This document shows positions 10,342 to 20,240 of a stretch of 64,000 nucleotides of DNA, in pieces; position 1 is the first letter of the stretch, and the number at the start of each line of letters is the position of its first letter. The stretch lies in NCBI GenBank assembly GCA_019639195.1, contig JAHBSI010000001.1, forward strand, positions 682,001 through 746,000, written 5' to 3'. Position numbers and translations under genes: made by a program. This stretch comes from Acidobacteriota bacterium. Its GTDB lineage: Bacteria; Acidobacteriota; Blastocatellia; Pyrinomonadales; Pyrinomonadaceae. A model generated the notes under the pieces. It saw only the letters and a program-made list of their open reading frames with translations. It did no database searches and was not told where the DNA came from.

Positions 10342-12204
10342 ATGGCAAGCGTTTCCCACGGCTATGAGATCCGGAAAGCGGTTTCAGCGCACCGCGGCGA
10401 ACCGCTTTTTGAGGGCGAACCGGCAACGCTGCCTGCGCTCTTTCTCTACGCCGCCGAGAAATTCGACCGAACCGACGCCTTGAACTACAAACGCGGCGGC
10501 GAATGGCATCATATCTCCTCAAGGGAAGTTGTTCGCCGTGCGGAGAATATTGCACTCGGGCTGCACTCGCTCGGCATCTCGAAAGGCGATCGAGTTGCGA
10601 TCTTCGCTGCAAACTCGCCCGAATGGACATTGACCGACGCGGGCTGTCAGTTCGCAGGCATCATTGACGCACCGATCTACACAACGCTCTCGCCCGCACA
10701 GGTGAAATATATCCTGCAGGATTCGTCATCAAGGGTAGTGTTCGTCGATACGCTCGCGGCGTTCGAAAGGGTCAGCAGTGCGGTCGCTGAATGTGAGTCG
10801 GTCGAGCACATCATCTTCTTCAACGCGGCCGAAAAGCTTCCTGCAAATTCAATAACGCTCGAGGAGCTCGAAGCTCGCGGAGAGGAACTGCGGTCGCAAG
10901 AGCCGGCACTTATCGCGGAGCTCGCAAACGCCGTAGAACCCGAAGACATCGCGACGTTTATTTATACGAGCGGCACGACCGGCGAACCAAAAGGCGTGAT
11001 GCTTTCGCACACGAACGTTATTTCAAACGCGATCGATGCGGGCAGCAAATTAGATTTCTCGCCGGATGACATTTGCCTTTCCGTCCTGCCGCTTTCGCAC
11101 GTTTTCGAACGCACCGGAATGTATCTATATTTCGTTCACGGGATGGCGGTCTATTGTGCGGAATCGGTCGAGAAGGTGCCGGACAACCTAAAGGAAGTTC
11201 GACCGACCGTGATCCTCGGAGTACCGCGAATATTCGAGAAGGTGTTTGAAAAAGCACGCTTGAAGGCCGCGACGTCGAGCGCGCTGCTTGCTCGTATCTT
11301 TGATTTCGCGATCGATGCAGCAAAGAAATTTGCGATGGCAAAAGAGACCGGCAGTCTTTCTGCCGGTGTACGCATCCGCCATTCGCTGGCGGAAAAGCTC
11401 GTCCTACGCAAATTCAGAGAGTTTTTTGGCGGACGCCTTCGCTATTGTATTACGGGCGGTGCCGCGATCTCGGATGAGATCTACCTGATCTTCACCGGTG
11501 CGGGCATCGCGATCATGCAAGGTTACGGGATGACCGAAGCCTCGCCCGTTATTACCGCGAATTGCCCGGAATTCAAGCGGCTTGGGACGGTCGGCGGGCC
11601 GATAAGGAATGTGAAAGTGCGGATCGCCAAAGATGGCGAGATCGAGGTCAATTCGCCCGGCGTGATGAAGGGATATTTCAACAAACCGGAAGCGACCGCC
11701 GAGACGTTCACCAATGACGGTTGGCTAAGGACGGGTGATATCGGCCGAATTGATGAGGACGGTTTTCTCATCATCACGGACCGCAAGAAAGAACTCTTTA
11801 AAACTTCCGGAGGCAAGTATATTGCTCCGTCGCCGATCGAGCAGATGATCCGTTCGTCGCGATTTGTGAACCAGGTCGTGCTGATCGGCAACGAACGCAA
11901 ATTCCCCGCTGCTTTGATCGTGCCGAATTTTGAGATGCTGGCGTCCTACGCGGAATTGAAGGGGCTGGATCTCAAGACACCTGCGGAATTTTGTCAGAGT
12001 GCGAAGATAATCGATCTTTTCGAGCGGCAGCTCGCCGAGACAACACAGGCGCTTTCGCAATATGAGAAGGTCAAGAAGATCGCACTCATCGAGAATGAAC
12101 TGACAGTAGAGAACGGCGAACTCACACCGACGCTAAAAGTAAAACGGCGCGTCGTCGATGAACTTTATCGTTCAAAGATCGACGCGCTCTATCAGGAAAG
12201 CTAG
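10342..12204 (+). CDS. Long-chain acyl-CoA synthetase (AMP-forming)
   Basis: A 620-residue ANL-superfamily ligase that activates long-chain fatty acids to acyl-CoA via acyl-AMP. The P-loop is YTSGTTGEPKGVMLSH (near residue 208), A5 is GYGMTEASPV (near 393), A7 is LRTGDIGRIDEDGF (near 462), and A8 is TDRKKELFKTSGGKYIAP. A FAA1-type extension follows. The ATG directly abuts the stop of the TetR regulator (TAGATG), so the two are co-translated and under the palindrome at 9699. Confidence 0.93.
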   Translation: MASVSHGYEIRKAVSAHRGEPLFEGEPATLPALFLYAAEKFDRTDALNYKRGGEWHHISSREVVRRAENIALGLHSLGISKGDRVAIFAANSPEWTLTDAGCQFAGIIDAPIYTTLSPAQVKYILQDSSSRVVFVDTLAAFERVSSAVAECESVEHIIFFNAAEKLPANSITLEELEARGEELRSQEPALIAELANAVEPEDIATFIYTSGTTGEPKGVMLSHTNVISNAIDAGSKLDFSPDDICLSVLPLSHVFERTGMYLYFVHGMAVYCAESVEKVPDNLKEVRPTVILGVPRIFEKVFEKARLKAATSSALLARIFDFAIDAAKKFAMAKETGSLSAGVRIRHSLAEKLVLRKFREFFGGRLRYCITGGAAISDEIYLIFTGAGIAIMQGYGMTEASPVITANCPEFKRLGTVGGPIRNVKVRIAKDGEIEVNSPGVMKGYFNKPEATAETFTNDGWLRTGDIGRIDEDGFLIITDRKKELFKTSGGKYIAPSPIEQMIRSSRFVNQVVLIGNERKFPAALIVPNFEMLASYAELKGLDLKTPAEFCQSAKIIDLFERQLAETTQALSQYEKVKKIALIENELTVENGELTPTLKVKRRVVDELYRSKIDALYQES

Positions 12205-12212
12205 TCGCAGAA

Positions 12213-13205
12213 TTAGTAAAGGACGCGTGTGCCCAGGCCGTTGCCGACGCTCGAGAGTGCCGTGCGGCTCGCACCGGTCACAATATCAAGGATAGTCTGC
12301 GCGATGCTCTTCTTGCTCTTGTCCACCTCAACAATGTCATATGGCTCGAGCATAATATCCTTCTGCTCGCCCTTCTTTATCAGGTCGTAGTTAGCAGAAA
12401 TGATCTCGCGATCCTTCGAGCCTTTCTTAAGGCGATAGATCTTGATGTCCTTGGTCTTTGCTTCGCGTCGGACGCCTCCGATCTTTGCGATCGCCTCCGT
12501 GAGCGAAAGGCCGCCTTCTTTCAGGAAAACTCCCTGCGGCTGAACGACCTCGCCTGTGATGTAAACTGGCGGAGCCTTTTGGACGACGATCACATCGCCG
12601 GGATAGATGATCGGGTTTGCCTCATCGAGGCCTTGTTTGATCTCCGTAAGGCTAAAGACGCGCGACGGCACATCGCTGGGGTCACCGGTCAAACTCTTCC
12701 AATTCGCGTCCTCATCGCGTGATTTTTCACACAGCGGCGGTTGTGTCCGAAAGACCTGTACGGTCCCGCCGGCCTGTTCAGTAATGTCGCCCGAAAAAGC
12801 GATCAATTCTAGAAGGGTTGCCTTTCGCATCAGGACAACCTGTTGCGGCGTGCGAACTTCGCCATAGATCGTTGCCGGCGGACGGCTCTTGCGTTCGGTA
12901 ACGCGAAGGCTGAGCTGCGGATTGCGAAGGTATTTCGCGAGAAGGTCGTTGACCTCTTTTCGCAGGCCGCGTTCGGACTGGCATTTTGCTATGACCGGTG
13001 ATTCCGAAAAAGGCACCTGGATCTGGCCGTTCTCATCAACGGTCGCGACAAAATCGAACTGCGGCTCGCCGAGTACCTTGCCCGTGATCTCATCGCCGGG
13101 GCCGATCAAATAACCCTGCGAATCGATCTGCGGCGGCTTCTGTGTTTGAGAGAACGCCGCGAACGCGAAAATGGCAATTGTAAGAAGTGCGAATAAAACT
13201 TTCAT
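12213..13205 (-). CDS. Polysaccharide export protein (Poly_export/SLBB)
   Basis: A 330-residue exported protein with signal peptide KVLFALLTIAIFAFAAFS. An N-terminal Poly_export domain (YLIGPGDEITGKVLGEP) is followed by SLBB beta-grasp repeats (IYGEVRTPQQVVLMRKATLL and VYITGEVVQPQGVFLKEGG). This is the Wza/BexD group that forms outer-membrane or periplasmic parts of polysaccharide secretion. The C-terminus lacks an obvious membrane helix, and no lipobox is seen. It diverges from the sugar-nucleotide gene block at 13420, in keeping with a surface-polysaccharide role. Confidence 0.87.
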   Translation of the reverse strand: MKVLFALLTIAIFAFAAFSQTQKPPQIDSQGYLIGPGDEITGKVLGEPQFDFVATVDENGQIQVPFSESPVIAKCQSERGLRKEVNDLLAKYLRNPQLSLRVTERKSRPPATIYGEVRTPQQVVLMRKATLLELIAFSGDITEQAGGTVQVFRTQPPLCEKSRDEDANWKSLTGDPSDVPSRVFSLTEIKQGLDEANPIIYPGDVIVVQKAPPVYITGEVVQPQGVFLKEGGLSLTEAIAKIGGVRREAKTKDIKIYRLKKGSKDREIISANYDLIKKGEQKDIMLEPYDIVEVDKSKKSIAQTILDIVTGASRTALSSVGNGLGTRVLY

Positions 13206-13328
13206 TTCTTTCTAAAGCAGGCGAAACCGAGCGCAACTAGCGACAAATCTTGAGCATAACGTAAGACAGGCCAATTAAACAATGCTTTTTAGGCGTGTTC
13301 GTGCCACAAAGCAGGGCGTGATAGCCTA

Positions 13329-13352
13329 TTGACAGTGCCGTTTGGCGCAAGG
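13329..13352 (+). promoter_or_regulatory. Possible promoter for the dehydratase-galE unit
   Basis: A consensus TTGACA lies at 13329-13334 with a weak -10-like TAACTT about 18 bp downstream, in the gap divergent from the export gene. The -35 is good and the -10 poor. Confidence 0.35.
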
Positions 13353-13419
13353 TAACTTCCTAATTATCGGCTTTTTTGCAGGTGTTTCCCGCAAAAGCAG
13401 CCTGGATCAAGAAAGCAGA

Positions 13420-15396
13420 ATGAAGCACGAGGAACCCGAAAGCAGCAATTTTTGGTTTCTGCGGCGTCCGTTTCAATTTTTGGCGGACGTGCTTGTCCTG
13501 TCTGCGGCTTTTTTCATTGCATATCTGCCGGCGATCAATATGCGGCTCGGCGAATTTTACGCCGATACGGCCTTGCGGCAGCTTCCGCTTGTCATCCTTG
13601 TTCAGCTTTCGGCACTTTTCCTCGTCGGTGCGTATTCACTTATTTGGCGATACGTCAGCATTGAGGACATAAAGGTCTTCATCAAGGCCGCGGTCATTTC
13701 GCTCGTTTTTCTCCTCGTACTGAGATTCGTTCTAATTTTCGCAAACTTCGACCTGTGGCAGATCCCTGTTTCCGTCATTCTCATTGATACGATGATGGCA
13801 TTCGGCGGATTGTTGGCCCTGAGAATTCTCCGCCGCTTTTTTTATGAGCTTGATGAGAAGAATCGCCTAACCGCCGGCCGTAAACGCGGCAAGCGAAAGC
13901 CGACGCTTATTGTCGGCGCAGGGCGAATGGGCGCAACCTTGGTCAAGGAGATCCAGGGGCGTGCCGATTCGGATTTTGATGTCCGCGGATTCGTTGACGA
14001 CGATGCTCGAAAGGTCGGCGGCAGCGTGAATCGCGTAAAGGTGATCGGCGGGACCGACCGCCTGCCAAAGCTCGTCCACGAACTCGATATTAAGCAGGTC
14101 GTCCTCGCGATCGATCATGCAAACGGCAAAGATATTCGGCGGATCATGGACATCTGTTCGTCGATCCCCGTAAAGGCGCAGATCGTGCCGAGCCTCGACG
14201 AGATCGCACACGGCCGCGTGAACGTGACGCGTCTTCGAGATGTCGAGATCGAGGACCTGCTGGGCCGCGAACCGGTCGAGCTTGACGACAAGAACCTGCA
14301 CGATTTTCTTTCCGGACGTACGGTGATGGTCACAGGTGCGGGCGGTTCGATCGGTTCGGAACTCGTCCGCCAGATCTCCAACTATCGACCTGCGAAAGTT
14401 CTGCTCGTCGAGCGCTCCGAGTATATGCTTTTTGAGATCGAACGCGAGGTCGCAAAAACCTACGACGATCTCGAATACGTGCCGCTTATTGCCGACATCG
14501 GTGATGAACCGCGAATGCGCGGCCTCTTTGCGGAGTTCCGGCCTGAGGTGATCTTTCATGCTGCCGCACACAAACACGTTCCCTTGATGGAGCAGAATCC
14601 TGTCGAGGCGATCAAGAACAACGTGCTCGCAACGCGGCTTGTCGGCAGTCTCGCCGGCGAATTCGGTGCAAATGCGTTCGTGATGATCTCGACTGACAAG
14701 GCCGTGAATCCTACGTCGGTGATGGGCGCTTCTAAACGCATAGCCGAGATCGTCATTCAGGACCTTAACCAGGCGTATGCAACGAAGTTTGTCGCGGTCA
14801 GATTCGGCAACGTGCTCGGATCGGCGGGCTCGGTCGTACCGATCTTCCGCGAGCAAATCGAAAAGGGCGAGCCGATAACGGTCACGCATCCTGAAATGAC
14901 ACGGTATTTTATGACGATACCGGAGGCGTCCCAGCTCGTGCTTCAGGCAGGAGCATTGGCGCTCGACGGCGGCGAGATATTCATCCTCGATATGGGCCGC
15001 CCGGTCAAGATCCTCGACCTCGCCGAAGATATGATCCGCCTCTCGGGCCTCGTTCCTTACGAAGAGATCGACATCCAATTCACAGGTATCCGCGACGGCG
15101 AAAAGTTGTTCGAGGAGCTCGAGATCACCGGCGAACATCTTTTGAAGACGCGGCATCCGAAGATCTTCATCGGCAAGATCGCAGAGTTCTCCCGAATGCA
15201 GGTTGCCGCAATGGTCGATGAATTTTCGGCCGCCGCAGCCGAGAGCAGCGAGTCGCGAATCCGCTCTGCGTTCAACGAATTTCTGCCGGAAGCGACCGTA
15301 AATCAGATCGGACAGCCGGCCACCCTCGCACAACCGCAGATCGAGAATGCGAATTCAGCCGCCGCAAATCTGAAGCTCGCAGAAAAACCAACTTAA
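13420..15396 (+). CDS. Membrane nucleoside-diphosphate-sugar dehydratase/epimerase (CapD/WbpM type)
   Basis: A 658-residue protein of the long FlaA1/CapD/WbpM family, which makes 4-keto-6-deoxy sugar nucleotides for surface glycans. Four N-terminal membrane helices are followed by a first Rossmann fold (LIVGAGRMGATLVKE, near residue 163). The catalytic SDR domain begins MVTGAGGSIGSELVRQ (near 303). The triad has Met instead of Tyr (VMGASKRIAE), as is normal in WbpM-type enzymes. I start at the ATG at 13420 (MKHEEPE); a TTG-started extension of 26 residues at 13342 is possible. galE follows 9 nt later. Confidence 0.9.
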   Translation: MKHEEPESSNFWFLRRPFQFLADVLVLSAAFFIAYLPAINMRLGEFYADTALRQLPLVILVQLSALFLVGAYSLIWRYVSIEDIKVFIKAAVISLVFLLVLRFVLIFANFDLWQIPVSVILIDTMMAFGGLLALRILRRFFYELDEKNRLTAGRKRGKRKPTLIVGAGRMGATLVKEIQGRADSDFDVRGFVDDDARKVGGSVNRVKVIGGTDRLPKLVHELDIKQVVLAIDHANGKDIRRIMDICSSIPVKAQIVPSLDEIAHGRVNVTRLRDVEIEDLLGREPVELDDKNLHDFLSGRTVMVTGAGGSIGSELVRQISNYRPAKVLLVERSEYMLFEIEREVAKTYDDLEYVPLIADIGDEPRMRGLFAEFRPEVIFHAAAHKHVPLMEQNPVEAIKNNVLATRLVGSLAGEFGANAFVMISTDKAVNPTSVMGASKRIAEIVIQDLNQAYATKFVAVRFGNVLGSAGSVVPIFREQIEKGEPITVTHPEMTRYFMTIPEASQLVLQAGALALDGGEIFILDMGRPVKILDLAEDMIRLSGLVPYEEIDIQFTGIRDGEKLFEELEITGEHLLKTRHPKIFIGKIAEFSRMQVAAMVDEFSAAAAESSESRIRSAFNEFLPEATVNQIGQPATLAQPQIENANSAAANLKLAEKPT

Positions 15397-15405
15397 TTTC
15401 TCAAA

Positions 15406-16365
15406 ATGGCAATCCTCGTAACCGGCGGTGCCGGATATATCGGCAGCGTCAACGTCGAACTACTCGAAGCAGAAGGCCGCCAGCCCGTCGTCATTGATAA
15501 TTTGAGCCGCGGCCATCGCGAGGCAGTCGCAGACACCGTACCATTCTATCTTGGGAACATCGGCGACCGCGACATCATTCGCCGCATCCTCGACGAACAC
15601 CCGATAACAGCCTGTATGCACTTTTCCGCATTCGCATATGTGGGCGAATCCGTCGAGAAGCCGCAGATGTATTTCGAGAATAATTTTGTACAGACGGCGG
15701 CGCTGCTCGATGAACTTATCGCGGGCGGTGTGAAACAGTTCGTGTTCTCATCGACATGCGCAACCTACGGCGAGCCGCGTGCGATACCAATCGACGAAAA
15801 GCACGAGCAGCAGCCGACGAATCCTTACGGCTGGTCAAAATTATTTGTCGAGAGAATGCTGTCGGCCTATGACAAGGCGTACCATCTGCGATTCGTTGCG
15901 CTTAGGTATTTCAATGCCGCGGGTGCGACCGCAAGCTGTGTTGAAAAGCACGATCCTGAAACGCATCTCATCCCCTTAGCGATCGCGGCGGCAAAAGGCG
16001 AGATCCCCGAACTGCTCGTTTTTGGCGACGATTATCCAACGCCTGACGGAACCGCCGTCCGTGACTACATACACGTAAGCGATCTTGCGCGTGCACACAT
16101 TCTCGCCATCGAACATCTCGAAAATGGCGGTACGAGCGAATTCATTAATCTCGGCAACGGCGACGGTTACTCGGTTCGCGAGGTCATCGATGTCGTCTCA
16201 AAAGTATCCGGCCGCAAGGTGCCGTTCCGAATCGCTCCGCGTCGAGAAGGCGACCCATCCCAGCTGATCGCCAACGCCGCTTACGCCAAAAGCATCCTCG
16301 GCTGGCAGCCCGAGACACCCGACCTTGAAAGCATCATCCGCTCCGCCTGGGAAAGAGTTTGTTAG
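15406..16365 (+). CDS. galE: UDP-glucose 4-epimerase
   Basis: A 319-residue SDR epimerase interconverting UDP-glucose and UDP-galactose (or the N-acetyl forms). The NAD site is [12 protein letters not shown]. Catalytic Ser lies in [11 protein letters not shown] and Tyr/Lys in [19 protein letters not shown] and HVSDLARAH are typical of GalE. It follows the dehydratase by 9 nt and precedes the aminotransferase by 9 nt, so all three are probably one transcript. Confidence 0.93.
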   Translation: MAILVTGGAGYIGSVNVELLEAEGRQPVVIDNLSRGHREAVADTVPFYLGNIGDRDIIRRILDEHPITACMHFSAFAYVGESVEKPQMYFENNFVQTAALLDELIAGGVKQFVFSSTCATYGEPRAIPIDEKHEQQPTNPYGWSKLFVERMLSAYDKAYHLRFVALRYFNAAGATASCVEKHDPETHLIPLAIAAAKGEIPELLVFGDDYPTPDGTAVRDYIHVSDLARAHILAIEHLENGGTSEFINLGNGDGYSVREVIDVVSKVSGRKVPFRIAPRREGDPSQLIANAAYAKSILGWQPETPDLESIIRSAWERVC

Positions 16366-16374
16366 AATGTCCCT

Positions 16375-17610
16375 ATGCCTGAGCCTACGCAAACACGCCA
16401 ACGCATCTCCCGAAAAGCCGCTTCGTTCACTGAATCCGTGATCCGAGAGATCACACGTGAAGCGATGAAGTACGGTGCCGTCAATCTCGGTCAGGGTTTT
16501 CCGGATTGGGAGACGCCCGCGGATATCAAGCAGGCGGCGATCGACGCGATTCTCGCCGATCACAATCAATACGCGGTGACCTGGGGCGTAAAAGAATTTC
16601 GTGATGCGATCGCCCGAAAGACGATGACGTATCTCGGGCTTGACGTCGATCCGGACTCTGAGATCACCGTCACTTGCGGCTCGACCGAAGGAATGATCGC
16701 GGCAATGATGGCGACCGTCGATGCGGGCGATGAGGTCGTGGTCTTTGAGCCTTTTTACGAGAATTACGCGCCGGACGCCATACTTGCGGACGCGAGCGCT
16801 CGATACGTGCCGCTTTATCGGACAGAGAACGGTTTTGTGTTTGATAAGGAAGAGCTTGCAGCAGCATTCAACCCGCGCACACGCGCGATCATTCTCTGCC
16901 ATCCAAATAATCCGACAGGCAAGGTCTTCACGCCCGACGAACTCGAATTCATTGCCGATCTCTGCCGCAACAATAACGCGTATTGTTTTACCGACGAGAT
17001 ATACGAGCACATCATCTTCGGCGTTGACGGTGCCGAGCCCGTGCCGCATGTTTCGATCGCAACGCTTCCCGGCATGCGCGAGCGCACGGTGATCGTCAAT
17101 TCGTTGTCGAAAACGTATTCGGTCACGGGTTGGCGCGTCGGCTATTGCATCGCTCCCGAAGACCTCACGTCCGCCATTCGCAAGGTTCACGATTTTCTTA
17201 CAGTCGGGGCCGCGAATCCGCTCCAGCGTGCCGGGGCCTACGCGATGAGCCTGCCGCCGGAATATTACACCTCGCTCGAGAAAGAATATCGCCGAAAACG
17301 TGACTTCCTCGTCCCTGTGCTGAAGGACGCAGGGTTTCGCTGCGACTACCCGCAAGGCGCTTATTATGTGATGGCGGACATCTCCGAATTCGGCTTTGCG
17401 AACGACATCGCCTTTACCGCGCACCTTGTACGCGAGATCGGCGTGGCCGCCGTTCCGGGCTCATCCTTTTACAACGACGAATCCAAAGGCTCGCAGCTCG
17501 TCCGCTTCTGTTTCTGCAAAAAGGACGAAACCCTCGAAGCCGCCGCAACGCGCCTTGCAAAGATGCGCTGGCCGTATTCGTTTTGGAACGCCATGCGCGA
17601 AAGCTCCTAA
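16375..17610 (+). CDS. PLP-dependent class I/II aminotransferase
   Basis: A 411-residue fold-type I aminotransferase. NLGQGFPDWETP and HNQYAVTWG are typical of the kynurenine/methionine/glutamine aminotransferase group (YbdL/KAT-like). The PLP lysine lies in NSLSKTYSVTGWRVGY (near residue 246), with PNNPTGK as the substrate/cofactor loop. It transfers an amino group between an amino acid and a 2-oxo acid in the cytoplasm; the exact substrate is not readable. It is the third gene of the dehydratase-galE unit, perhaps by read-through rather than pathway logic. Confidence 0.87.
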   Translation: MPEPTQTRQRISRKAASFTESVIREITREAMKYGAVNLGQGFPDWETPADIKQAAIDAILADHNQYAVTWGVKEFRDAIARKTMTYLGLDVDPDSEITVTCGSTEGMIAAMMATVDAGDEVVVFEPFYENYAPDAILADASARYVPLYRTENGFVFDKEELAAAFNPRTRAIILCHPNNPTGKVFTPDELEFIADLCRNNNAYCFTDEIYEHIIFGVDGAEPVPHVSIATLPGMRERTVIVNSLSKTYSVTGWRVGYCIAPEDLTSAIRKVHDFLTVGAANPLQRAGAYAMSLPPEYYTSLEKEYRRKRDFLVPVLKDAGFRCDYPQGAYYVMADISEFGFANDIAFTAHLVREIGVAAVPGSSFYNDESKGSQLVRFCFCKKDETLEAAATRLAKMRWPYSFWNAMRESS

Positions 17611-17654
17611 ACCTGTGCGTCCAAGCCTCCGAAGAGCAACCTTTTGTTGTCCTT

Positions 17655-18380
17655 GTGAACCAAACTGAAATAGTGTTTCGATTTCTTGCTTTGCTCTTAC
17701 TTTCTGGTGTGACCGGAGTTTCTGCTTTCAGTCAATCGAAAACTTTCGTCCCCGCCGGGATGAAGGACGACGGGCCGGCGATCTACAAATATATTTCGAA
17801 CAGTGATTACGTCGTTATTGTCACAAATAGAGCGTCTAAGGCCATTGGTCTCAAAACGAAACGCGTCCCACTTAACCTTAGCGATTGGATGGCTGGCAGC
17901 TTATATGAATTTCAGATCGACAAGATGCTTTTCTCTAAGGATCTTTTTCAGGCCGGAAAACCTATTGGGACCGGCTCGGTAAGATCGATAGAGATATTTA
18001 CGACATCGAAGGAGTATCGGGAATCCTTTGTTCCGGGCGAGAAAAGTCTGCTATTTCTAAAGGAAATACCTGCGGGTGATCCCGAATTTAGGGGTCTTGA
18101 AATCGACAAGAGTCAGAAATATTACCGTGTGTATTGCGCTCAGGGAGAGTCTATATTTCCCGGGCCAAGCTTTCCTATGCACGGAAAAAACTCAGTTGGA
18201 CGTATTGACGTCTCGAATGCAAACTGGGCCGGGCTAATCGAACAAATAAGGGCCCTATGCACGGCCTTGGGCGCAGGCACCAAAGAGCAGGTATTTATAA
18301 ACTTGCGCAACCTGGCAGATTCGACCAACGACGAGGTTGTAAAAGAAAACGCTCTTTTTGCAATAAAGAGCCTTGAGTAG
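17655..18380 (+). CDS. Exported hypothetical protein
   Basis: A 241-residue protein with an N-terminal hydrophobic signal (FLALLLLSGVTGVSAFSQ), then a soluble, mostly beta-like body with no motif I recognise. The frame is open into the aminotransferase end. I place the start at the GTG at 17655, and a GTG at 17673 is equally possible; neither has a clear ribosome-binding site. Base composition is more AT-rich than its neighbours, hinting at a fast-evolving or acquired gene. Confidence 0.55.
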   Translation: MNQTEIVFRFLALLLLSGVTGVSAFSQSKTFVPAGMKDDGPAIYKYISNSDYVVIVTNRASKAIGLKTKRVPLNLSDWMAGSLYEFQIDKMLFSKDLFQAGKPIGTGSVRSIEIFTTSKEYRESFVPGEKSLLFLKEIPAGDPEFRGLEIDKSQKYYRVYCAQGESIFPGPSFPMHGKNSVGRIDVSNANWAGLIEQIRALCTALGAGTKEQVFINLRNLADSTNDEVVKENALFAIKSLE

Positions 18381-18520
18381 CCAGGTCGGACAACCTTTTT
18401 CCCCGCAAGATGCAACAAACCTATTTGGGCCTACGTAACCCAATATGTCCGGAGTGTCTGCAGTAAGAGGCGGACGCCCCTTTTCCCCCATTCTTATAAC
18501 TCCATGGAGGTCTAATATTT

Positions 18521-19522
18521 ATGTCAATGAAGTCATTTTTGGTTTCGGCAGCGGTTCTTACGCTTGCGGCTAGTGCGCTTGGACAGGCCGCTGAAAAGAA
18601 GGCGGACGGTGCTCCAAAGTCGATCGAGCGAACGTTTGCTTTTACCATAAACACGGACGAAGGCGGCTATCTCGGCGTCGAGACCGTTAACGTCAACAAA
18701 GAGAACGTTTCGAAATACGGCCTCGCGAATGTTCGCGGTGTTGCCGTAAAGAGCGTTGTCGATGATTCGCCTGCGGCGAAGGCCGGGATCATCGCGGGTG
18801 ATGTGATCGTAAGCATTGGCGGCGAAGAGGTTACGAGCGTTCGTAAGCTTTCGCGTTTGGTTTCTGAGGTCGCACCTGACCACGAGATCCGGATCACCGC
18901 GCTCCGAAGCGGGAGTGAGATGCAGCTGACCGCTACGGTCGGAAAACGCCCTGGACCGGCCTTCTCGAACGGCAACTTTACGATGGCCGCCCCTGCTATC
19001 CCGGGCGATCTTCCGGATGTGAAGATCTTCAGGGAGCTGGAGTCGTTGAAGGTTCCGGGAAATGTCGAGGAACGCGTCTTTGCACTCCCGGACGGTAAGC
19101 GTGAGGTTTTGCGTTGGAATATGCGTTCGGATCGCTCGATCGGCGTCGGTATAATGCCGCTCACAAAGCAGCTCGCGGATAGCTATAACGTTGCCGGCGG
19201 CCTGCTTGTTACGAACGTGATGGAAAATTCACCCGCTGCTAAGGCAGGAATAAGGGCGGGCGATGTCCTTACGGAAGTTAATTCAAAGCCGATCAATGAC
19301 GGCGGAGATCTGATCCGCGAACTCAACGAGTCGAAGGGCGACCTAAGCCTTACCCTCGAACGGAAAGGTTCGAAGCAGACCGTAACCGTCACGCCGGAGA
19401 AAGCGAAGGACAGCGGCATTATGATCGACGGCAAAGAATTGCGTACGATGCCTGCACCAAAGATGCCGGCGATGCCTCGCGTGATGCGCGAAGGCGTTCC
19501 ATTCCCCGGCAGAGTGATCTAG
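18521..19522 (+). CDS. Exported protein with two PDZ domains
   Basis: A 333-residue protein with a signal peptide (KSFLVSAAVLTLAASALG) and two PDZ domains, about residues 45-135 (VVDDSPAAKAGIIAGDVIV) and 200-290 (VMENSPAAKAGIRAGDVL). It has no protease domain, unlike DegP/HtrA. A proline/methionine-rich tail (MPAPKMPAMPRVMREG) ends the protein. PDZ modules bind C-terminal peptides, so a periplasmic scaffold or adaptor role is likely. A strong ATGGAGGTC ribosome-binding site precedes the ATG at 18521. Start at 18527 is possible. Confidence 0.82.
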   Translation: MSMKSFLVSAAVLTLAASALGQAAEKKADGAPKSIERTFAFTINTDEGGYLGVETVNVNKENVSKYGLANVRGVAVKSVVDDSPAAKAGIIAGDVIVSIGGEEVTSVRKLSRLVSEVAPDHEIRITALRSGSEMQLTATVGKRPGPAFSNGNFTMAAPAIPGDLPDVKIFRELESLKVPGNVEERVFALPDGKREVLRWNMRSDRSIGVGIMPLTKQLADSYNVAGGLLVTNVMENSPAAKAGIRAGDVLTEVNSKPINDGGDLIRELNESKGDLSLTLERKGSKQTVTVTPEKAKDSGIMIDGKELRTMPAPKMPAMPRVMREGVPFPGRVI

Positions 19523-19545
19523 CCACGGCTTTCGCGTATTTTTTT

Positions 19546-19596
19546 CGACCGCAGATAGTTGAAGTGGGTATCTACAAGACTGTTTGCGGTCGTTTT
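19546..19596. terminator. Possible bidirectional terminator between convergent genes
   Basis: CGACCGCA (19546-19553) pairs with TGCGGTCG (19585-19592), followed by TTTT and, on the other strand, by a run of seven Ts. The loop is 31 nt and can itself pair (GATA/TATC). It lies between the PDZ gene and the lipoprotein gene ending at 19632. Confidence 0.45.
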
Positions 19597-19631
19597 GCGC
19601 GTCGAGAGCCCCTTGCGGCCGCAGCGTTTGC

Positions 19632-20240
19632 CTAATTCTGCTCTCTTTCAGCAACCTCTTTTGCAAGCTCATTGGCACGATGGCTGTAGTCGCGGGCGCG
19701 TTCCATCGTTTCAAGGTATTTATCGGTCAGGTCTTTGAACTCGACCTTCACCTTATCGCGTTTTGCCGTATCCTTCGGATCGAAGTTCTCGTTCAGTATC
19801 TTCGCGGCCTGGCGATAATTATCAAAGGCGTCGGCCTCGAGCTTTAGGCTCTGCTCCTTTAGCCGCAGATACTCGCGATAGTCATCATTGATCTCCATTT
19901 CCTGAGCCTTCTGGATCTTGTCGATCGCATCATTCGCGAAGGACGCACCATCGTTGATAAGTTTCTCGACCTCGTTCGCGATGCGTTTGGCAGTTTCGGT
20001 GTCGTTGGCCTCCATCGCTTTTTTGATCTCAAGCCGCTTGCCTTCGTTCTCTTCATACAAGACCTTGATCTTCTGCAGGTCCTGATTCGCCTGGGCAACG
20101 AGATCGGCGGCCTGTGCGGTCTGGTCTGCCGGGCCGAAGATGCCCGAACCCGATGAATTTGCCGAACTCTTGCACGACGCACCGAGGCTCGCGGCGGCAA
20201 GCACCGCGATCAAGAGCGAGTTCGCAAGCCTTCTTCTCAT
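19632..20240 (-). CDS. Coiled-coil lipoprotein (last gene of the polyamine cassette)
   Basis: A 202-residue predicted lipoprotein: basic start, hydrophobic stretch and lipobox LGASC. A Ser-rich linker is followed by a long helical, heptad-rich body (residues about 40-200, for example KVLYEENEGKRLEIKKAMEA). I do not recognise a named family. The ATG directly follows the stop of the membrane-protein gene (TAGATG), so the two are translationally coupled. It is the terminal gene of the eight-gene minus-strand run that starts with speD. Confidence 0.7.
   Translation of the reverse strand: MRRRLANSLLIAVLAAASLGASCKSSANSSGSGIFGPADQTAQAADLVAQANQDLQKIKVLYEENEGKRLEIKKAMEANDTETAKRIANEVEKLINDGASFANDAIDKIQKAQEMEINDDYREYLRLKEQSLKLEADAFDNYRQAAKILNENFDPKDTAKRDKVKVEFKDLTDKYLETMERARDYSHRANELAKEVAEREQN

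Noticed and set aside
13867..15333. Long antisense open frame opposite the CapD-type dehydratase
   Set aside because: A side effect of codon bias in a GC-rich gene. The plus strand has clear Rossmann and catalytic motifs, and the antisense product has no recognisable domain.
16198..17424. 408-codon antisense open frame over galE and the aminotransferase
   Set aside because: Crosses two well-supported genes, lacks a start signal and any motif.
18440..18485. Second REP-like copy before the PDZ gene
   Set aside because: GTCCG and CGGAC pair and there is weak likeness to the purM element, but the arms are short and diverged.
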